64,000 nucleotides of DNA from Natronorubrum bangense (GTDB lineage: Archaea; Halobacteriota; Halobacteria; Halobacteriales; Natrialbaceae): NCBI RefSeq assembly GCF_004799645.1, contig NZ_CP031306.1:124001-188000 (forward strand), written 5' to 3'. Shown here piece by piece: positions 26,800 through 37,074 of this stretch. Within the stretch, counting starts at the first letter, position 1; the number at the start of each line of letters is the position of its first letter. Under the pieces are notes generated by a model. The model searched no databases. It worked only from the letters and a program-made list of their open reading frames with translations, and was not told the origin of the DNA. The translations under genes and the position numbers were made by a program.

Positions 26800-28426
26800 C
26801 TCCGCTCTCGGCCTCGAGGGCCATTGCGGCTCGCTCGCCGAGCGCGTCGTCGACGGCCGTGATCAGCGCACGGGCCTTATCAAGCGTTTCGTCGTACTCG
26901 CGTTCGGGATCGGAGTCGTGGACGATCCCCGCTCCCACGCGGAGGTGATACTCGTCGGCGTGGCGAACCAGTGTTCGAATGACGATGTTGAGCGTCGCCC
27001 GGCCGTCGTAGCCGAAGATCCCGACACTCCCCGTGTAGGGGCCTCGCTGGGTCGCCTCGAGTTCGTCGATAATCGACATCGTCCGGGGTTTCGGCGCGCC
27101 CGTGATCGTTCCACCTGGGAACACCGCGGCGATCGCGTCGGCCAGCGTCTCGCCATCCCGAAGCCGGCCCGTGACGTTCGAGACGAGATGCATCACCTCC
27201 GCATAGCGGTCGATCCGACGGTACTCCTCGACCTCGACGGAGCCGTATTCACAGACTTTCCCGAGGTCGTTTCGCTCGAGGTCGACCAACATCGCATGTT
27301 CGGCGCGTTCTTTCTCGTCGGTTCGGAGGTCGTCCTCGAGTGTCGCGTCTGCTTCTGGTGTCGCGCCACGGGGCCGCGTCCCCGCGATCGGTTCCGTCCG
27401 GACGAAGTCACCGTCTCGGTCACGATTGGCGGTGTCCGACAGCGCCGAGACGCCACGTGGCTCGCGTTCGAGGAGCAACTCGGGGCTGGCACTCACCAGA
27501 TCGGTACTGGGGAACTCGAGCAGACACGAGTACGGCGCGGGGTTGACCCGCCGGAGAGCGTCGTAGGCCGCGACGGGATGAACCGCTGCCGGGGCGACCA
27601 GTCGCTGGGAGAGGTTCGCCTGAAACGTCTCGCCGTCGCGGATGTACGATTTCGCCTGACTGACGCGCTCGGCAAAGGCCACACGCCCGCAGTCGCTTTC
27701 GAACGTCGCTTCAGTCGTTGCTGCCGGTGGCTCGCCGACGGCTGGATCGCCCTCGAGAGATGCCCGTGCGAGCCCGAGTGCTCGCTTGCGGCCCCGGTCG
27801 TAAACAGCCTCGAGCGTGTCGTCGGAAACGCCGTCGTCACCCGCCTCGAGTTCGAGTCGCGGACAGGCCGTCACTCGCAGCGTCACGTCGCCGTCGGTGG
27901 GCGCCTCCCAGGCAGCAAGCCGGTCGTAGACGCCGGCCTCGAGTCGGGGTAGACCGCGGTCGTCGACGGCCGACTCGGGGAGCGCCTCGAGTTCGCGGGC
28001 AATGTCGTAGGAGAGCCACCCGATCGCCCCACAGGGGTAGGGGACGTCACAGTCGCCACGAATCAGATCGTCTCGCTCGAGGAGGCCCTCGAGCGCTGCG
28101 AGTGTCGGCGCGCCGTCATCCGTTCGCGCTCGCATGACCGCATCGGGTGAGATCGTGAGTCGGTCGACGGGGTCGATGCCGAAGTAGCCCCAGCCGGGCT
28201 GGCCACCGGTCGTCTCGAGAAAGACAGTTCCACGGCTGTCGGACGGCCGCGCTCGACGGTAGGCGAGAAACGGATCTTCGACGGTGACCTGGACCTCGAC
28301 TGGGAGTCGGAGTCCGGTGGTGCGCGTCGTCGGTTCAGCGTCTGCCGTTGTGTCGTGTTGCTCGAGGGCTTCGCGAGCAGCGGCTCGAAACGACGCGAGC
28401 GGCGTGACGACGCGCGGATCGCGCAT
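26783..28426 (-). CDS. pabB: chorismate-binding synthase subunit, probable aminodeoxychorismate synthase component I
   Basis: 547 residues from the ATG at 28426; the open frame runs to 28708, but that part overlaps the next gene and is not family-like. The chorismate-binding domain shows '[14 protein letters not shown]', '[13 protein letters not shown]', '[17 protein letters not shown]' and '[17 protein letters not shown]'. It converts chorismate and ammonia to 4-amino-4-deoxychorismate (PabB) or anthranilate (TrpE). The operon with pabC argues for PabB. However, the PIKGT lysine of many PabB proteins is Ala here (PIAGT), as in TrpE, which weakens the call. It is the first gene of the operon. 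Confidence 0.8.
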   Translation of the reverse strand: MRDPRVVTPLASFRAAAREALEQHDTTADAEPTTRTTGLRLPVEVQVTVEDPFLAYRRARPSDSRGTVFLETTGGQPGWGYFGIDPVDRLTISPDAVMRARTDDGAPTLAALEGLLERDDLIRGDCDVPYPCGAIGWLSYDIARELEALPESAVDDRGLPRLEAGVYDRLAAWEAPTDGDVTLRVTACPRLELEAGDDGVSDDTLEAVYDRGRKRALGLARASLEGDPAVGEPPAATTEATFESDCGRVAFAERVSQAKSYIRDGETFQANLSQRLVAPAAVHPVAAYDALRRVNPAPYSCLLEFPSTDLVSASPELLLEREPRGVSALSDTANRDRDGDFVRTEPIAGTRPRGATPEADATLEDDLRTDEKERAEHAMLVDLERNDLGKVCEYGSVEVEEYRRIDRYAEVMHLVSNVTGRLRDGETLADAIAAVFPGGTITGAPKPRTMSIIDELEATQRGPYTGSVGIFGYDGRATLNIVIRTLVRHADEYHLRVGAGIVHDSDPEREYDETLDKARALITAVDDALGERAAMALEAESGDDQRE

Positions 28427-28541
28427 GTTCCTCGAGAGGGGGTGGGAGCCTAATCCTTTTGCGATTTCCAGATCGTGTGTTAAAAGAGCGGACGGGCGTG
28501 ACTTTGACGGCTGATTCGGCGCGATAGCGACGCCAGTTTCG

Positions 28542-29270
28542 TTATCTGACTTCGGCGCGGTCGATCCAGCCCTGGATTCGCGTTTCGGAGATGTCGGTCC
28601 CCTCGGAGAGTTCCGCTGCGTCTGCGGCAGCGAGCTCACCGACGGTCTCGACGCCTGCCGAAGCGAGACGGTCGGCGTAGGCCGGCCCGATCCCCTTGAT
28701 CGAGTCAACGGGTTCCTGGTTTATTGGTTCGGCCGTCTCCGCGTCGTCACCGTCGGTATCCGCTTCAGCCGTCTCTGTGTCGTCGACCTCCGCCTCCGGC
28801 TCGGCTTCTTCGACCGGCAGTTCGCCGTCCGTGATGTCGGGCGTTTTCTCGGCCGTCGGCGCCGCGTTTTCCGTCGTGGGGCCCGCTGCCTCTGCCGGCT
28901 CGGCTGCTGTTTCGGGCTCGTCTGTCGGTGCCATCATCGAGTCCGTCGAACTCGAGGCGGTCGATCCGGCAGCCGCCGACTCGTCAGCGGTCGCTTCGGT
29001 GTCGGCCGCTGTTTCGGGCTTCGTCTCGGATTCGGATTCGGTTTCGGTTTCGGTTTCGGTACCGGCGTTTGCCGTCGTGTCGGCTTCCGTCCCGGCTGTC
29101 GCACTCGCCGGTGCCGGTGGTTCAGTTCCTGTCGTGGTCGATCCGGCGTCGTCGTCACCCTCCTGTGACCCTTCCCGTTCGACCGTCACCCCGACCTCTC
29201 GAGTCTGTCCTCGCTCCGGCTCGGATCTGCCGAGTCCAAGGAGCGATTTCAGCTTCTGGAGGAGCGCCAT
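28542..29270 (-). CDS. helix-hairpin-helix protein with long acidic Thr/Glu linker
   Basis: 242 residues. A short N-terminal segment '[15 protein letters not shown]' could be amphipathic. Residues ~20-180 are low-complexity Thr/Glu/Ala/Asp, including a run of Thr-Glu and Ser-Glu dipeptides (around 29035-29085). The last ~55 residues form a helix-hairpin-helix pair, '[21 protein letters not shown]', of the type that binds DNA nonspecifically. The product is probably a DNA-associated protein with a flexible halophilic linker; no enzyme domain is present. It is 115 bases upstream of pabB. Confidence 0.75.
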   Translation of the reverse strand: MALLQKLKSLLGLGRSEPERGQTREVGVTVEREGSQEGDDDAGSTTTGTEPPAPASATAGTEADTTANAGTETETETESESETKPETAADTEATADESAAAGSTASSSTDSMMAPTDEPETAAEPAEAAGPTTENAAPTAEKTPDITDGELPVEEAEPEAEVDDTETAEADTDGDDAETAEPINQEPVDSIKGIGPAYADRLASAGVETVGELAAADAAELSEGTDISETRIQGWIDRAEVR

Positions 29271-29355
29271 TGTGCCGATATAGTTGGCACCATCACTTAA
29301 ATTCGCCTGATACCCACGTGGACGTGACGAAAAATGGAGCGTTCGGCCGTGACTA

Positions 29356-30171
29356 CTACAGCTGTGAGCGAAGGGCCTCGTTCATCGTCTCGACCGGTGG
29401 CTCATCGCCGGTCCACAGTTCGAACGCCTCGACGCCCTGATAGAGCAACATCCAGGCGCCATCGACTGTCGTCGCCCCGACCTCGGCCGCGTCCCGCAGC
29501 AGCCGTGTCTCGAGGGGTTGATAGACCGCATCCATGACCGCCAACTCCCCGTGAAGCGCGTCGGCGGGCACCGGCGTCTCGTCGGACTCCATGCCGACGC
29601 TCGTGGCGTTGACGAGGATCTCGGCGTCTTCGAGCAGGTCGGCGAGCATGTCGGCCTCGAGTCCGTGGCCCGTCGCCCCCGGAACCGCTTCGGCGAGGTC
29701 GTGGGCCGTCGCCTCGGTTCGGTTGGCGATCTCGACCGTCGCGCCCGCATCCGCGAGGCCGAACGCGATCGCCCGGCCGGCCCCGCCAGCACCGACGACG
29801 ACGGCGTCTGCGCCCTCGAGCGTGACGTCGTGGTCGCGCAGGGCACGCATCGCGCCGACTGCGTCGGTGTTGTGGCCCGTTGGCGTCCCCGAGCCCGTGA
29901 AGTCGATCGTGTTGACCGCGCCGATCCGAGCCGCTAACTCGTCGGCCTCGACACAGTCGAGGACGTCCTGTTTGAACGGGATCGTCACGTTCAGGCCCGT
30001 GATCCCGAGCGCGTCGGCCCCGTCGATCGCGGCCTCGAGGTCGGCTGGCTCGGGTTCGAAGGTCACGTATCGAGCCTCGAGTCCGAGCTGGTCGTAGGCC
30101 GCTTCGTGCATCGGCGGTGACAGCGAGTGTCCGACCGGGTTGCCGAGCAACCCGAAGACGTCCATAGCCAT
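29356..30171 (-). CDS. aroE: shikimate dehydrogenase
   Basis: 271 residues from the ATG at 30171 (or 269 from 30165), the normal size of AroE; the frame is open further upstream without similarity. Marks are '[17 protein letters not shown]' (shikimate-binding Ser-x-Ser), 'NVTIPFKQ' with the catalytic Lys, 'NTDAVG' with the catalytic Asp, and the NADP loop '[17 protein letters not shown]'. It reduces 3-dehydroshikimate in chorismate synthesis. The chorismate-using pab operon lies 0.9 kb downstream on the same strand, a plausible functional grouping. Confidence 0.95.
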   Translation of the reverse strand: MAMDVFGLLGNPVGHSLSPPMHEAAYDQLGLEARYVTFEPEPADLEAAIDGADALGITGLNVTIPFKQDVLDCVEADELAARIGAVNTIDFTGSGTPTGHNTDAVGAMRALRDHDVTLEGADAVVVGAGGAGRAIAFGLADAGATVEIANRTEATAHDLAEAVPGATGHGLEADMLADLLEDAEILVNATSVGMESDETPVPADALHGELAVMDAVYQPLETRLLRDAAEVGATTVDGAWMLLYQGVEAFELWTGDEPPVETMNEALRSQL

Positions 30172-30297
30172 ACGGCACACTCGAGGCGGCGGGGATATAT
30201 ACTGCCCGACAGGATATCGCTTGCACTCGGCCGATTCCGTTGCTACCGACCGGGCCTTTCCCCGCCCACTTATCGGGGACGCGGCCGAAAACAGGGT

Positions 30298-30714
30298 ATG
30301 GAAATTCTGGTCCCGATCGACGATTCGGACACCGCTCGGGCGGCGCTCGAGCACGCCGTTCGCGAGCATCCAGACGCGTCGATCACGGCGATCCACGCGA
30401 TCGATCCGAGCGTCTCGAAGTACGGTGACGGCGGTATCTACGCCTACGAATCCGTACTCGAGTCACGACAGGAGGACGCGGCGGACCTGTTCGAGGACGT
30501 CGCCGAACTCGTCGCCGACCACGACGGGACGTACACCACGGACACCGTCGTTGGAGATCCCGCTCGAGAGATCGTCACGTACGCAGACGACCACGACGTC
30601 GACCACATCGTAATCGGGAGTCGCGGGCGTTCTGGCGCGAAACGAGTGCTACTGGGCAGTGTTGCCGAACGCGTCGTCCGGCGAGCACCCGTTCCGGTAA
30701 CGATCGTTCGCTGA
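30298..30714 (+). CDS. universal stress protein (UspA family)
   Basis: 138 residues from the ATG at 30298, at the strand '[20 protein letters not shown]' that opens the USP fold. The C-terminal '[20 protein letters not shown]' has the GxxG-x9-G(S/T) nucleotide motif, so this is an ATP-binding member. A single domain, cytoplasmic. Function in stress survival is known for the family only. It is divergent from aroE and followed by the CaCA exchanger after 66 bases. Confidence 0.92.
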   Translation: MEILVPIDDSDTARAALEHAVREHPDASITAIHAIDPSVSKYGDGGIYAYESVLESRQEDAADLFEDVAELVADHDGTYTTDTVVGDPAREIVTYADDHDVDHIVIGSRGRSGAKRVLLGSVAERVVRRAPVPVTIVR

Positions 30715-30780
30715 ACGGGATGTCCGCTTTCGGCCGGACAAACCCCTTATTGACTTACGCCTGACAGTCCAACAGCAGCT

Positions 30781-31713
30781 ATGCTCCTCTCCCTCGGCTT
30801 GCTTGCAGCCGGCATCGTCGCGCTCTACGCCGGTGCCGAACTACTCGTCGCCGGTGCCGGCCGGCTCGCACTGGGGATCGGGCTCCGGGCCGCAACCGTT
30901 GGGGTGACGGTGATCGCCTTTGCGACGACCGCACCCGAGCTGTTCGTCGCGACCATCGGTGCGCTGGACGTCTCGACCGATATCGGACTCGGTGCCGTTC
31001 TCGGTTCGAATATCGCGAACATCGGGCTGGTCCTTGGGGTGTCTGCGCTTATCAAACCGTTACGGATCAGCCAGATCGCTATGCGGCGGCACGTGCCGTT
31101 TATGCTGTTCGCGACGGTCCTGCTCGTTGTCCTCGGTGCAGACGGGACGATCGGCACACTCGAGGGTGCAATTTTTCTGCTGACACTCGGTGGCTTTACC
31201 GCCTATCTAGTCTCTTCTACCAACGTCAACCCGGCAGTGGGCGGTGACAAAACTGGCGCTGGCGACGGGATCACGCTGCGGGCTGTCGTGCTCGTCCTCG
31301 GTGGGTTGATGGCGCTCGTGCTCGGCTCGAGATGGCTCGTTTCTGGCGGTACCGGGCTGTTGTCGGCACTCGGCGTTTCGGATCTGGTAATCGGGTTGAC
31401 GGTGCTCGCACTCGGCACCTCGTTGCCGGAACTTGCGGCGTCGGTCGTCGGCTCCGTCCGCGGCGAGACCGAGTTCGCCATCGGCAACGTCGTCGGTTCG
31501 AACATCTACAATATCCTCGCCGTGCTCGGTATCGTCGCCCTGATCACGCCGATCGAGATCGCCTCGAGCACGTTGCGGCTCGAATTCCCCGCGCTTGTCG
31601 TCTTTACGATCGTGTTGGTAGCGATGATGGGGTACGGCGGGCGGCTCACACGGCTCGATGGTGCTGTTCTCGTCGGTGGGTACGTTGCTTTTCTTGCCCT
31701 GCTCGTGGTCTGA
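30781..31713 (+). CDS. calcium/sodium antiporter (CaCA family)
   Basis: 310 residues with about ten transmembrane segments in two inverted halves. The alpha-1 repeat contains 'FATTAPELFVATIGA' with 'GSNIANIGLVLG'. The alpha-2 repeat contains 'LGTSLPELAASVVGS' with 'GSNIYNILAVLG'. The acidic residues in these repeats bind Ca2+ and Na+ in structurally known archaeal homologues. It should extrude calcium in exchange for sodium, fitting a high-salt organism. The ATG at 30781 starts directly in the first helix. It follows the stress-protein gene in the same direction. Confidence 0.93.
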   Translation: MLLSLGLLAAGIVALYAGAELLVAGAGRLALGIGLRAATVGVTVIAFATTAPELFVATIGALDVSTDIGLGAVLGSNIANIGLVLGVSALIKPLRISQIAMRRHVPFMLFATVLLVVLGADGTIGTLEGAIFLLTLGGFTAYLVSSTNVNPAVGGDKTGAGDGITLRAVVLVLGGLMALVLGSRWLVSGGTGLLSALGVSDLVIGLTVLALGTSLPELAASVVGSVRGETEFAIGNVVGSNIYNILAVLGIVALITPIEIASSTLRLEFPALVVFTIVLVAMMGYGGRLTRLDGAVLVGGYVAFLALLVV

Positions 31714-31753
31714 GGAAACGTCAGACCCAGGTACAACAGCCGAGCCCAGCAGT

Positions 31754-33037
31754 TTACAGGCGCAGTGACGTCGCCGCTTCGGTCGCCTCGTCACCGTTCG
31801 CACAGCGCGACTGCAACCGGTCCAGCCGCGGGCCGACGTGTTCGCGAACGAGCCTGACCAGCGCGTCTTCCGGGCTGTCTCCTGTGATCGCAGTCGCCTG
31901 GGGATCGGTCTCCTCGTCGTCGACCGTCACGAGCAGTACCCGTTCGCGATCAGCAAAAACGATGCGGCCGTGGTGGTGTCTCTCGACGTGGAAGTTCAAC
32001 CAGTCGAACTGTGGCTCACAGACCGTCGCTTCAGGGACTGCAGACCGAACGGTGTCTCGAACGCGCGGTGAGCGTGATCCGACGTAGACATCGACCCCGC
32101 GGTTCGCAGCGGCTTGCCAGCGCTCGAGACAGCGCTGCTGGACCATCGTTTCGTCGGGCGCCATCACGAACAGCTCCTCATCGGCGCTGTCGACGATCTC
32201 GTGGCTTCTGGCGATGACGCGTGCTGTTCCCTCGATCGTCCAGCCCGAACTCGTCCTCGCCGAGTTGCTGTCGGCGGCCGTGTCTCCCCTCGAGTCAGTT
32301 CCTGCCTGCGCTGGCCGCGTCTCGAGTGCCATGACAACCTCTCGAATCGGACTCGCAGCCAGCCAGTCGGCCCGCCACTGCGGTGCGTCGGGCTCGAGTG
32401 CAACGGTCTCGCTCGAGCGGTCGTAGTCGACGAGGTCGGCCGCTGCAAGCGAGGGGAGGTAGTCGTGTCGCAACGCCGTCGAAATGGGCCGCCAGTCCGA
32501 TGTCTCGAGGTCGACGAGTCGGGTGTCGTCCTCGTGGGTTGCGATCAGTGCTGCCAGATCGTCGACAGCGAGGTCGGTGCGCTGTCTCGCGAGGATGGCA
32601 CAGCTAAGCCGGCACCGCGCAGGCTGGAGTGCTTCGAGCGTTCGGTTGAGCATCGCTTCGTCGATGGTCGATCCGCCGTTCGGGTCCTCGAGGAAATGGG
32701 TCATCCACTCGAGGTCGAGAATCGGATGGTCGGCAAGCGCGACCGTCCGCGTGTCGCCGTGGGTCTCATCGGTTACCAGTCCGATATCACTGAGCCGCGG
32801 CACGTGGTGGTGAACGAGTTCGATATGTGTCTCTCGGCACTGCTCGTTGGTGACGATCGGGCAGCCGTGTTCACAGGCGGCGACGTCGGTCGCGAGCGTC
32901 TCGATCGAGTGTGGTGTCGGCTGTGTCCTGTCAGCAGCCGCCCGTTCGTAGAGGAGCGAAAGGAGGTATCGCCGGCGAGGGTCGACGAGGATGTCGAACG
33001 CAGTGGTTGTTCGCTCGGCAGTCAGGCAGGCACTCAT
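31754..33037 (-). CDS. regulator with two winged helices and a C-terminal sensor-like domain
   Basis: 427 residues. Residues ~10-110 and ~125-225 each look like a DUF7344 winged helix ('VDPRRRYLLSLLYER...HHHVPRLSDIGLV' and 'LRHDYLPSLAAADLVDYD'), so the fold is duplicated. Residues ~265-400 resemble the phospholipase-D-like sensor part of TrmB-type regulators ('IARSHEIVDSADEELFVMAP', then 'RHHHGRIVFADRERVLL'). The design is a DNA-binding protein with an effector domain. A short inverted repeat (33073-33090) lies 36 bases upstream of the start. Targets are unknown. Confidence 0.7.
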   Translation of the reverse strand: MSACLTAERTTTAFDILVDPRRRYLLSLLYERAAADRTQPTPHSIETLATDVAACEHGCPIVTNEQCRETHIELVHHHVPRLSDIGLVTDETHGDTRTVALADHPILDLEWMTHFLEDPNGGSTIDEAMLNRTLEALQPARCRLSCAILARQRTDLAVDDLAALIATHEDDTRLVDLETSDWRPISTALRHDYLPSLAAADLVDYDRSSETVALEPDAPQWRADWLAASPIREVVMALETRPAQAGTDSRGDTAADSNSARTSSGWTIEGTARVIARSHEIVDSADEELFVMAPDETMVQQRCLERWQAAANRGVDVYVGSRSPRVRDTVRSAVPEATVCEPQFDWLNFHVERHHHGRIVFADRERVLLVTVDDEETDPQATAITGDSPEDALVRLVREHVGPRLDRLQSRCANGDEATEAATSLRL

Positions 33038-33072
33038 TGATCGATGAAGACGTTGGGTGGGGGAAAGGGGTG

Positions 33073-33090
33073 TACCAGCATGCTCTGGTA
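33073..33090. repeat. hairpin upstream of the two-winged-helix regulator
   Basis: TACCAG (33073-33078) and CTGGTA (33085-33090) form a perfect 6-base inverted repeat around catgct. It lies in the 168-base gap upstream of the leftward regulator and downstream of the PAS regulator gene, so it could be an operator of the former. Confidence 0.35.
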
Positions 33091-33205
33091 TGGCCGGTTG
33101 AGACGGTCATCGAGTCTCGACAAGTAGACGGACTCCTGTCCAGCAGCTCCGGCACGGTCGCTGGACGGCTTGCGGTTTCGCTGTCCGTCAAAATAGATGC
33201 CCGTC

Positions 33206-35305
33206 TTAATCGTCTCGCTCGTCGCCACTGGTGTCGCCAGCCTCAAAATAGGCCGTGAGCAGTTTCGCCTGTGCAACCCGGAGATGTTGGTGGAACGTCT
33301 GGCGAGCAATATCGAGCCGCTCAGCGATTTCGCCGGCGTTGCTGTTTCGCGTCGGCCACTCGAAGTACCCGCCGTAGTAGGCCGCCTCGAGAGCGGCCTG
33401 TTGTTTATCGGTCAGCTTCTCTTGGACGCGCCGTCGAAAGCCACCACGCGTTTCTATCGGCCGCTCGACGGTGCGTTTCGAAACCAGCTGCGTGTCGGGG
33501 TAGGCCTCCGTGACCGCCTCGACTAGTCCGCGAACGGGAATGTCCGGACTGACCTGAACGACTACGTTCGACACACCGTTGTCGACGGTCTGTGTCCGTA
33601 TTCGCGCGCTGTAATCCGCCAGCAAGCCGGTGATCGTCGGTCCGTAAACGACGAACTCCCAGTGGCTCTCGTCGCCGCTAGTATCGATGTGACGACGCTC
33701 TCCGAACTTTGGGTGATCGTCGACGAACGCTCGAATCTTCGCCGGTTCGACGCCGGTGACGGTGATGTAGTAGACGAACACCCCCTCAGTCAGTGGCAGC
33801 ACGTGATCGAGACTGACGTCGCTCTCGAGTTCGGCGGAGAGGTCGATACAGATATCTTGTCGATCGGATGATTCGAACTCGAGTTCGACGACGGTGTCGA
33901 GATAGAGGAGGCGACGAACCGCCATTGCGTTGAACGCGTGACCGACCGTGGCGCCGAATTCCTGAAGCACCTCTCGTTCCCGGTCGGTGAACGCCGTCGC
34001 GTCTGTGGCAGCGACAACGAGCACGCCGAACGTCCGGCCACTTGCGGTGATCGGAACGGCTGCGAGTGAGCCGTAGTCGCGTTCTCGAGCATCGGCTCGC
34101 CAGGCATCGACTGCACTCTCACGGAGCGAGTGATAACACTGGACGCTCTCGGTTTCGATCGGTGACGCTTCCGGCCCGTCGGCCGGTGGGTCGAGAACCC
34201 GCGAGAGAACGTCAGCAGCACCAGTCGCGTCGACGCCTGCCCACGAGCGCGGCTCGCCCGGCTGCTGGCCGCCCGTCGCGGGCTCGTCCTGTCCGATGAC
34301 GGCAAACTGATAGAGTGTAGCAGCTGCGAACGCTTCGACAACTGCCGTTTCGACCGCCGCTTGTGTGTCTGCCGTGACCATCGTCTCGTCGATCGTCCGT
34401 ATCGTGGTGTTGAGACGCTCGAGGCGCTCGAGTTCTCGTTCACGAGCTTTGCGATCACTGATGTCACGGCCAACACCGGTGAATCCGAAGACGATCCCGT
34501 CCGTGCCGGCGACCTGAGCGCTGTTGAATTCGACGGGAATCTCGTCGCCGTCGTTTGTCAGCACTCGCGCTTCGGCGGCGACACGGTCACCATCGACCAG
34601 CACCCGCTCGATTGCCGCTCCGATCTGGTCGTGGTCTTCCGGGACGACAAACTCGAGGGCGTTCATTCCCTCGAGTTTGTCGGGGTCGTAGCCGGTGACC
34701 TGCTCGAACCGTTCGTTCCACTGGACGAGATTGCCGTCCGTATCGAACGCATAGAGCAAGTCCGGCTGGGCCTCGAAGATGCTCTCTGTAAGCGCCTTCT
34801 CCTCGCGGAGTTCCAGTTCGCGTCTGTACTCGTCGGTCCGATCGTGGACGATCCGTACGTACCCCCGAAGGGGGGCGGTCTGAGAGTCGCCGCCGTCTCC
34901 AACGGTCAGACTCCCCTCGCGCTCCCGGATGGGTGCCAGCACCTCACGAACCCAGAACCGGCTTCCGTCGTTTCGAAGCCGCCAGCCTTCATCTGTGGCC
35001 TGTCCGTCGGTGCGCGCTTGCTCGAGAAGGCGTTCTGGACGGCCATCCTCGCGTTTCTCCGGTGGAAAGAAGAGCCGGTAGTGAGTGTCTGTGACCTCGT
35101 CTTCGTTATACCCTGTGAGCCGGACGGCATCCTCGTTCCACCGCACGACACGTCCGTCGGGATCGAGCACGGAGACGGCGTACGCACTGATGAGCGCGGT
35201 CAGCTGCTGAACGTCGAGGCTGAACGCCGATGGAAAGTCGAGCGCAGCCGACGCTGCACTCGTCTCGTCCGAGCCGTTGCTCGTATCCGGTGCTGGATCG
35301 GTCAT
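33206..35305 (-). CDS. PAS-PAS-GAF bacterio-opsin-activator-type HTH regulator
   Basis: 699 residues. PAS 1 (about 30-150: 'VSVLDPDGRVVRWNEDAVRLTGY') and PAS 2 (about 180-290: 'LLYAFDTDGNLVQWNERFEQVTGY') are followed by a GAF-like region (about 300-460). Then comes the Bat-type region and a C-terminal HTH_10 domain ('LTDKQQAALEAAYYGGYF' and 'EIAERLDIARQTFHQHLRVA'). This is the layout of haloarchaeal Bat-family regulators, which sense oxygen, light or redox. No histidine kinase or flavin-binding cysteine is evident. Its target is unknown, and no bop or carotenoid gene lies nearby. Confidence 0.88.
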   Translation of the reverse strand: MTDPAPDTSNGSDETSAASAALDFPSAFSLDVQQLTALISAYAVSVLDPDGRVVRWNEDAVRLTGYNEDEVTDTHYRLFFPPEKREDGRPERLLEQARTDGQATDEGWRLRNDGSRFWVREVLAPIREREGSLTVGDGGDSQTAPLRGYVRIVHDRTDEYRRELELREEKALTESIFEAQPDLLYAFDTDGNLVQWNERFEQVTGYDPDKLEGMNALEFVVPEDHDQIGAAIERVLVDGDRVAAEARVLTNDGDEIPVEFNSAQVAGTDGIVFGFTGVGRDISDRKARERELERLERLNTTIRTIDETMVTADTQAAVETAVVEAFAAATLYQFAVIGQDEPATGGQQPGEPRSWAGVDATGAADVLSRVLDPPADGPEASPIETESVQCYHSLRESAVDAWRADARERDYGSLAAVPITASGRTFGVLVVAATDATAFTDREREVLQEFGATVGHAFNAMAVRRLLYLDTVVELEFESSDRQDICIDLSAELESDVSLDHVLPLTEGVFVYYITVTGVEPAKIRAFVDDHPKFGERRHIDTSGDESHWEFVVYGPTITGLLADYSARIRTQTVDNGVSNVVVQVSPDIPVRGLVEAVTEAYPDTQLVSKRTVERPIETRGGFRRRVQEKLTDKQQAALEAAYYGGYFEWPTRNSNAGEIAERLDIARQTFHQHLRVAQAKLLTAYFEAGDTSGDERDD

Positions 35306-35472
35306 GGGTGGTCAACTACGTTCATCGCTGGTTGTTCGTACTCCCGGCTACCATTCGCACGACTGAAAAACCGACGGTGGTTTCATATAGCCTGTATGAT
35401 ATTTCCGGCCAGCTCGACGAGTCGGCAACGAGAACCGACGGCGTTACTGGGCCCCAGACCGCCCACTCGAGT

Positions 35473-36918
35473 ATGACTGCGCTCGCGATCGTCGAGAGTC
35501 GAGCCGACCGCGCATCGGTCCATATCTGTGACCAGCTCCGCGAACTCGCCGACTGGGAGGTCGTCGACGACGACACACGGCCCGCAGCCGATGGTGGTGG
35601 CACGTACTACCGAACCGCTGGTGCCGAGTTACGCTCGTTCGACGACTTTCACCTCGAACTCGAGCACCCGGTCGAAGCGTTCGACTGCGACCCCGATGTG
35701 CTCGTCTTTGCCTCGCGCCATTCGGGCGATACGGGGCCGCTGCTGACAGGGCATTTCACGGGTAACTTCGGTCCAGCCGAGTTCGGCGGCGAGGCCAATG
35801 CTGTCGCCGAGGCGTGTCCGAACGCACTCGCACACCTCCTCGACGCGTTCGACGAGTACGCCCCTGAGCAGTACGATGTCGGGATGGAGTGTACCCACCA
35901 CGGCCCCACCAACGTCGGCTGTCCGTCGCTGTTTGCGGAACTCGGCAGTGGCGACGAGCAGTGGGACGACCCCAACGGTGCCGCGGCCGTCGCCCGCGCG
36001 ATTCTCGAGCTTCGAGCTGTCTCCCCACACTGCGACCGCCTCGAGAGCGCTTCGCGCTCGAGCCATGAGAGTCGCGACGCAAGTCCGTGTCGACAGGTCG
36101 TCGGCTTTGGCGGCAACCACTACGCCCCTCGCTTTACTCGCATCGTCCGCGAAACGCCGTGGGCTGTGGGCCACATCGCAGCCGACTGGGCGCTCGATGC
36201 GATGGGTCATCCTTCTTCCCACCGTGACGTCCTCGAGGCGGCGTTCGACGCGAGCCACACCGACATGGCCGTTCTCGATGGCGAGTGGCCGGTGCTCGAG
36301 GAAACGCTCGAGGAGCTTGGCGTTCGGATCGTCAGCGAGACCTGGCTCCGCGAGGTGGGTGATCGACCACTCGAACTCGTCGATGCCGTCGAATCTTCTC
36401 TTGGGGCCGTCGACGACGGCGTCCGCTTTGGCGACTGTGCTGCCGAGTCGGTTGCCGTCGTCGAACTCCCGGCAGCACTGCTCGACGCTGCGGAGGGACT
36501 CGACCCGGAGGCGGTACGAACGGTCGTCGAGGCGACCACCGTCGCGTTTACGACCGAAAACGGCGGGATCCGGGTTGGCTCGCAGGTCGCGGTTCCCAGT
36601 TCCAACGGAGAGTCGTCGAACACGGGAGACACGACAGCTACGCAGACCATCGCGGCTGAGAGCGAAACGACTGCCAGAGGAGCCATCATCGAGGCACTGG
36701 CGGGTGTCCTCGAGGACAAATACGAAACGGTCACGCTCGAAGACGACGCCGTCGTCGCTGAACGGACGAGTTTCGATCCGGCGCTCGCTCGCGAGATCGG
36801 CGTTCCTGAGGGGCCGAAATTCGGCGCGCTCGCGAACGGTGACGCCGTCGCCGTCGATGGCGAAACGATCAGCCCCGAGACAGTTCGCAGCCAGCAGACG
36901 GACCGATTTCCGATTTAG
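35473..36918 (+). CDS. dtdA: D-aminoacyl-tRNA deacylase (archaeal DtdA type)
   Basis: 481 residues from the ATG at 35473; the frame is open back to 35230, inside the divergent PAS gene. The catalytic-type region 'GMECTHHGPTNVGCPSLF' and the 'VGFGGNHYAPRFT' segment are diagnostic of DtdA (DUF516). The enzyme removes D-amino acids wrongly attached to tRNA. The first ~300 residues form this domain. A ~170-residue C-terminal extension, common in haloarchaeal versions as far as I recall, follows. The gene precedes ftsZ1 by 156 bases. Confidence 0.88.
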   Translation: MTALAIVESRADRASVHICDQLRELADWEVVDDDTRPAADGGGTYYRTAGAELRSFDDFHLELEHPVEAFDCDPDVLVFASRHSGDTGPLLTGHFTGNFGPAEFGGEANAVAEACPNALAHLLDAFDEYAPEQYDVGMECTHHGPTNVGCPSLFAELGSGDEQWDDPNGAAAVARAILELRAVSPHCDRLESASRSSHESRDASPCRQVVGFGGNHYAPRFTRIVRETPWAVGHIAADWALDAMGHPSSHRDVLEAAFDASHTDMAVLDGEWPVLEETLEELGVRIVSETWLREVGDRPLELVDAVESSLGAVDDGVRFGDCAAESVAVVELPAALLDAAEGLDPEAVRTVVEATTVAFTTENGGIRVGSQVAVPSSNGESSNTGDTTATQTIAAESETTARGAIIEALAGVLEDKYETVTLEDDAVVAERTSFDPALAREIGVPEGPKFGALANGDAVAVDGETISPETVRSQQTDRFPI

Positions 36919-37074
36919 TGGCTCCCAAACAACACGGTAATCACGGTCTACTCCGCCGTGAAGCGGGATCCGGAACCGACCTGCTCGGTGTGGTTGCTCG
37001 ACGGACTGCGTCAGACAGTCGTCTGACGTGTAGGGGAAAGGTAATTATGCTCCATCTTTTAGATTGGGCCAAGA

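Noticed and set aside
28427..28708. N-terminal extension of PabB
   Set aside because: It overlaps the helix-hairpin-helix gene on the same strand and has no family similarity; ATG 28426 gives a normal length.
29035..29090. Short tandem repeat suggestive of a CRISPR or minisatellite
   Set aside because: It encodes Thr-Glu/Ser-Glu dipeptides inside an intact protein linker; no spacer structure.
35230..35472. Upstream extension of DtdA
   Set aside because: It overlaps the divergent PAS regulator and its promoter; DtdA proteins begin at the 'ALAIVESRADRAS' strand.
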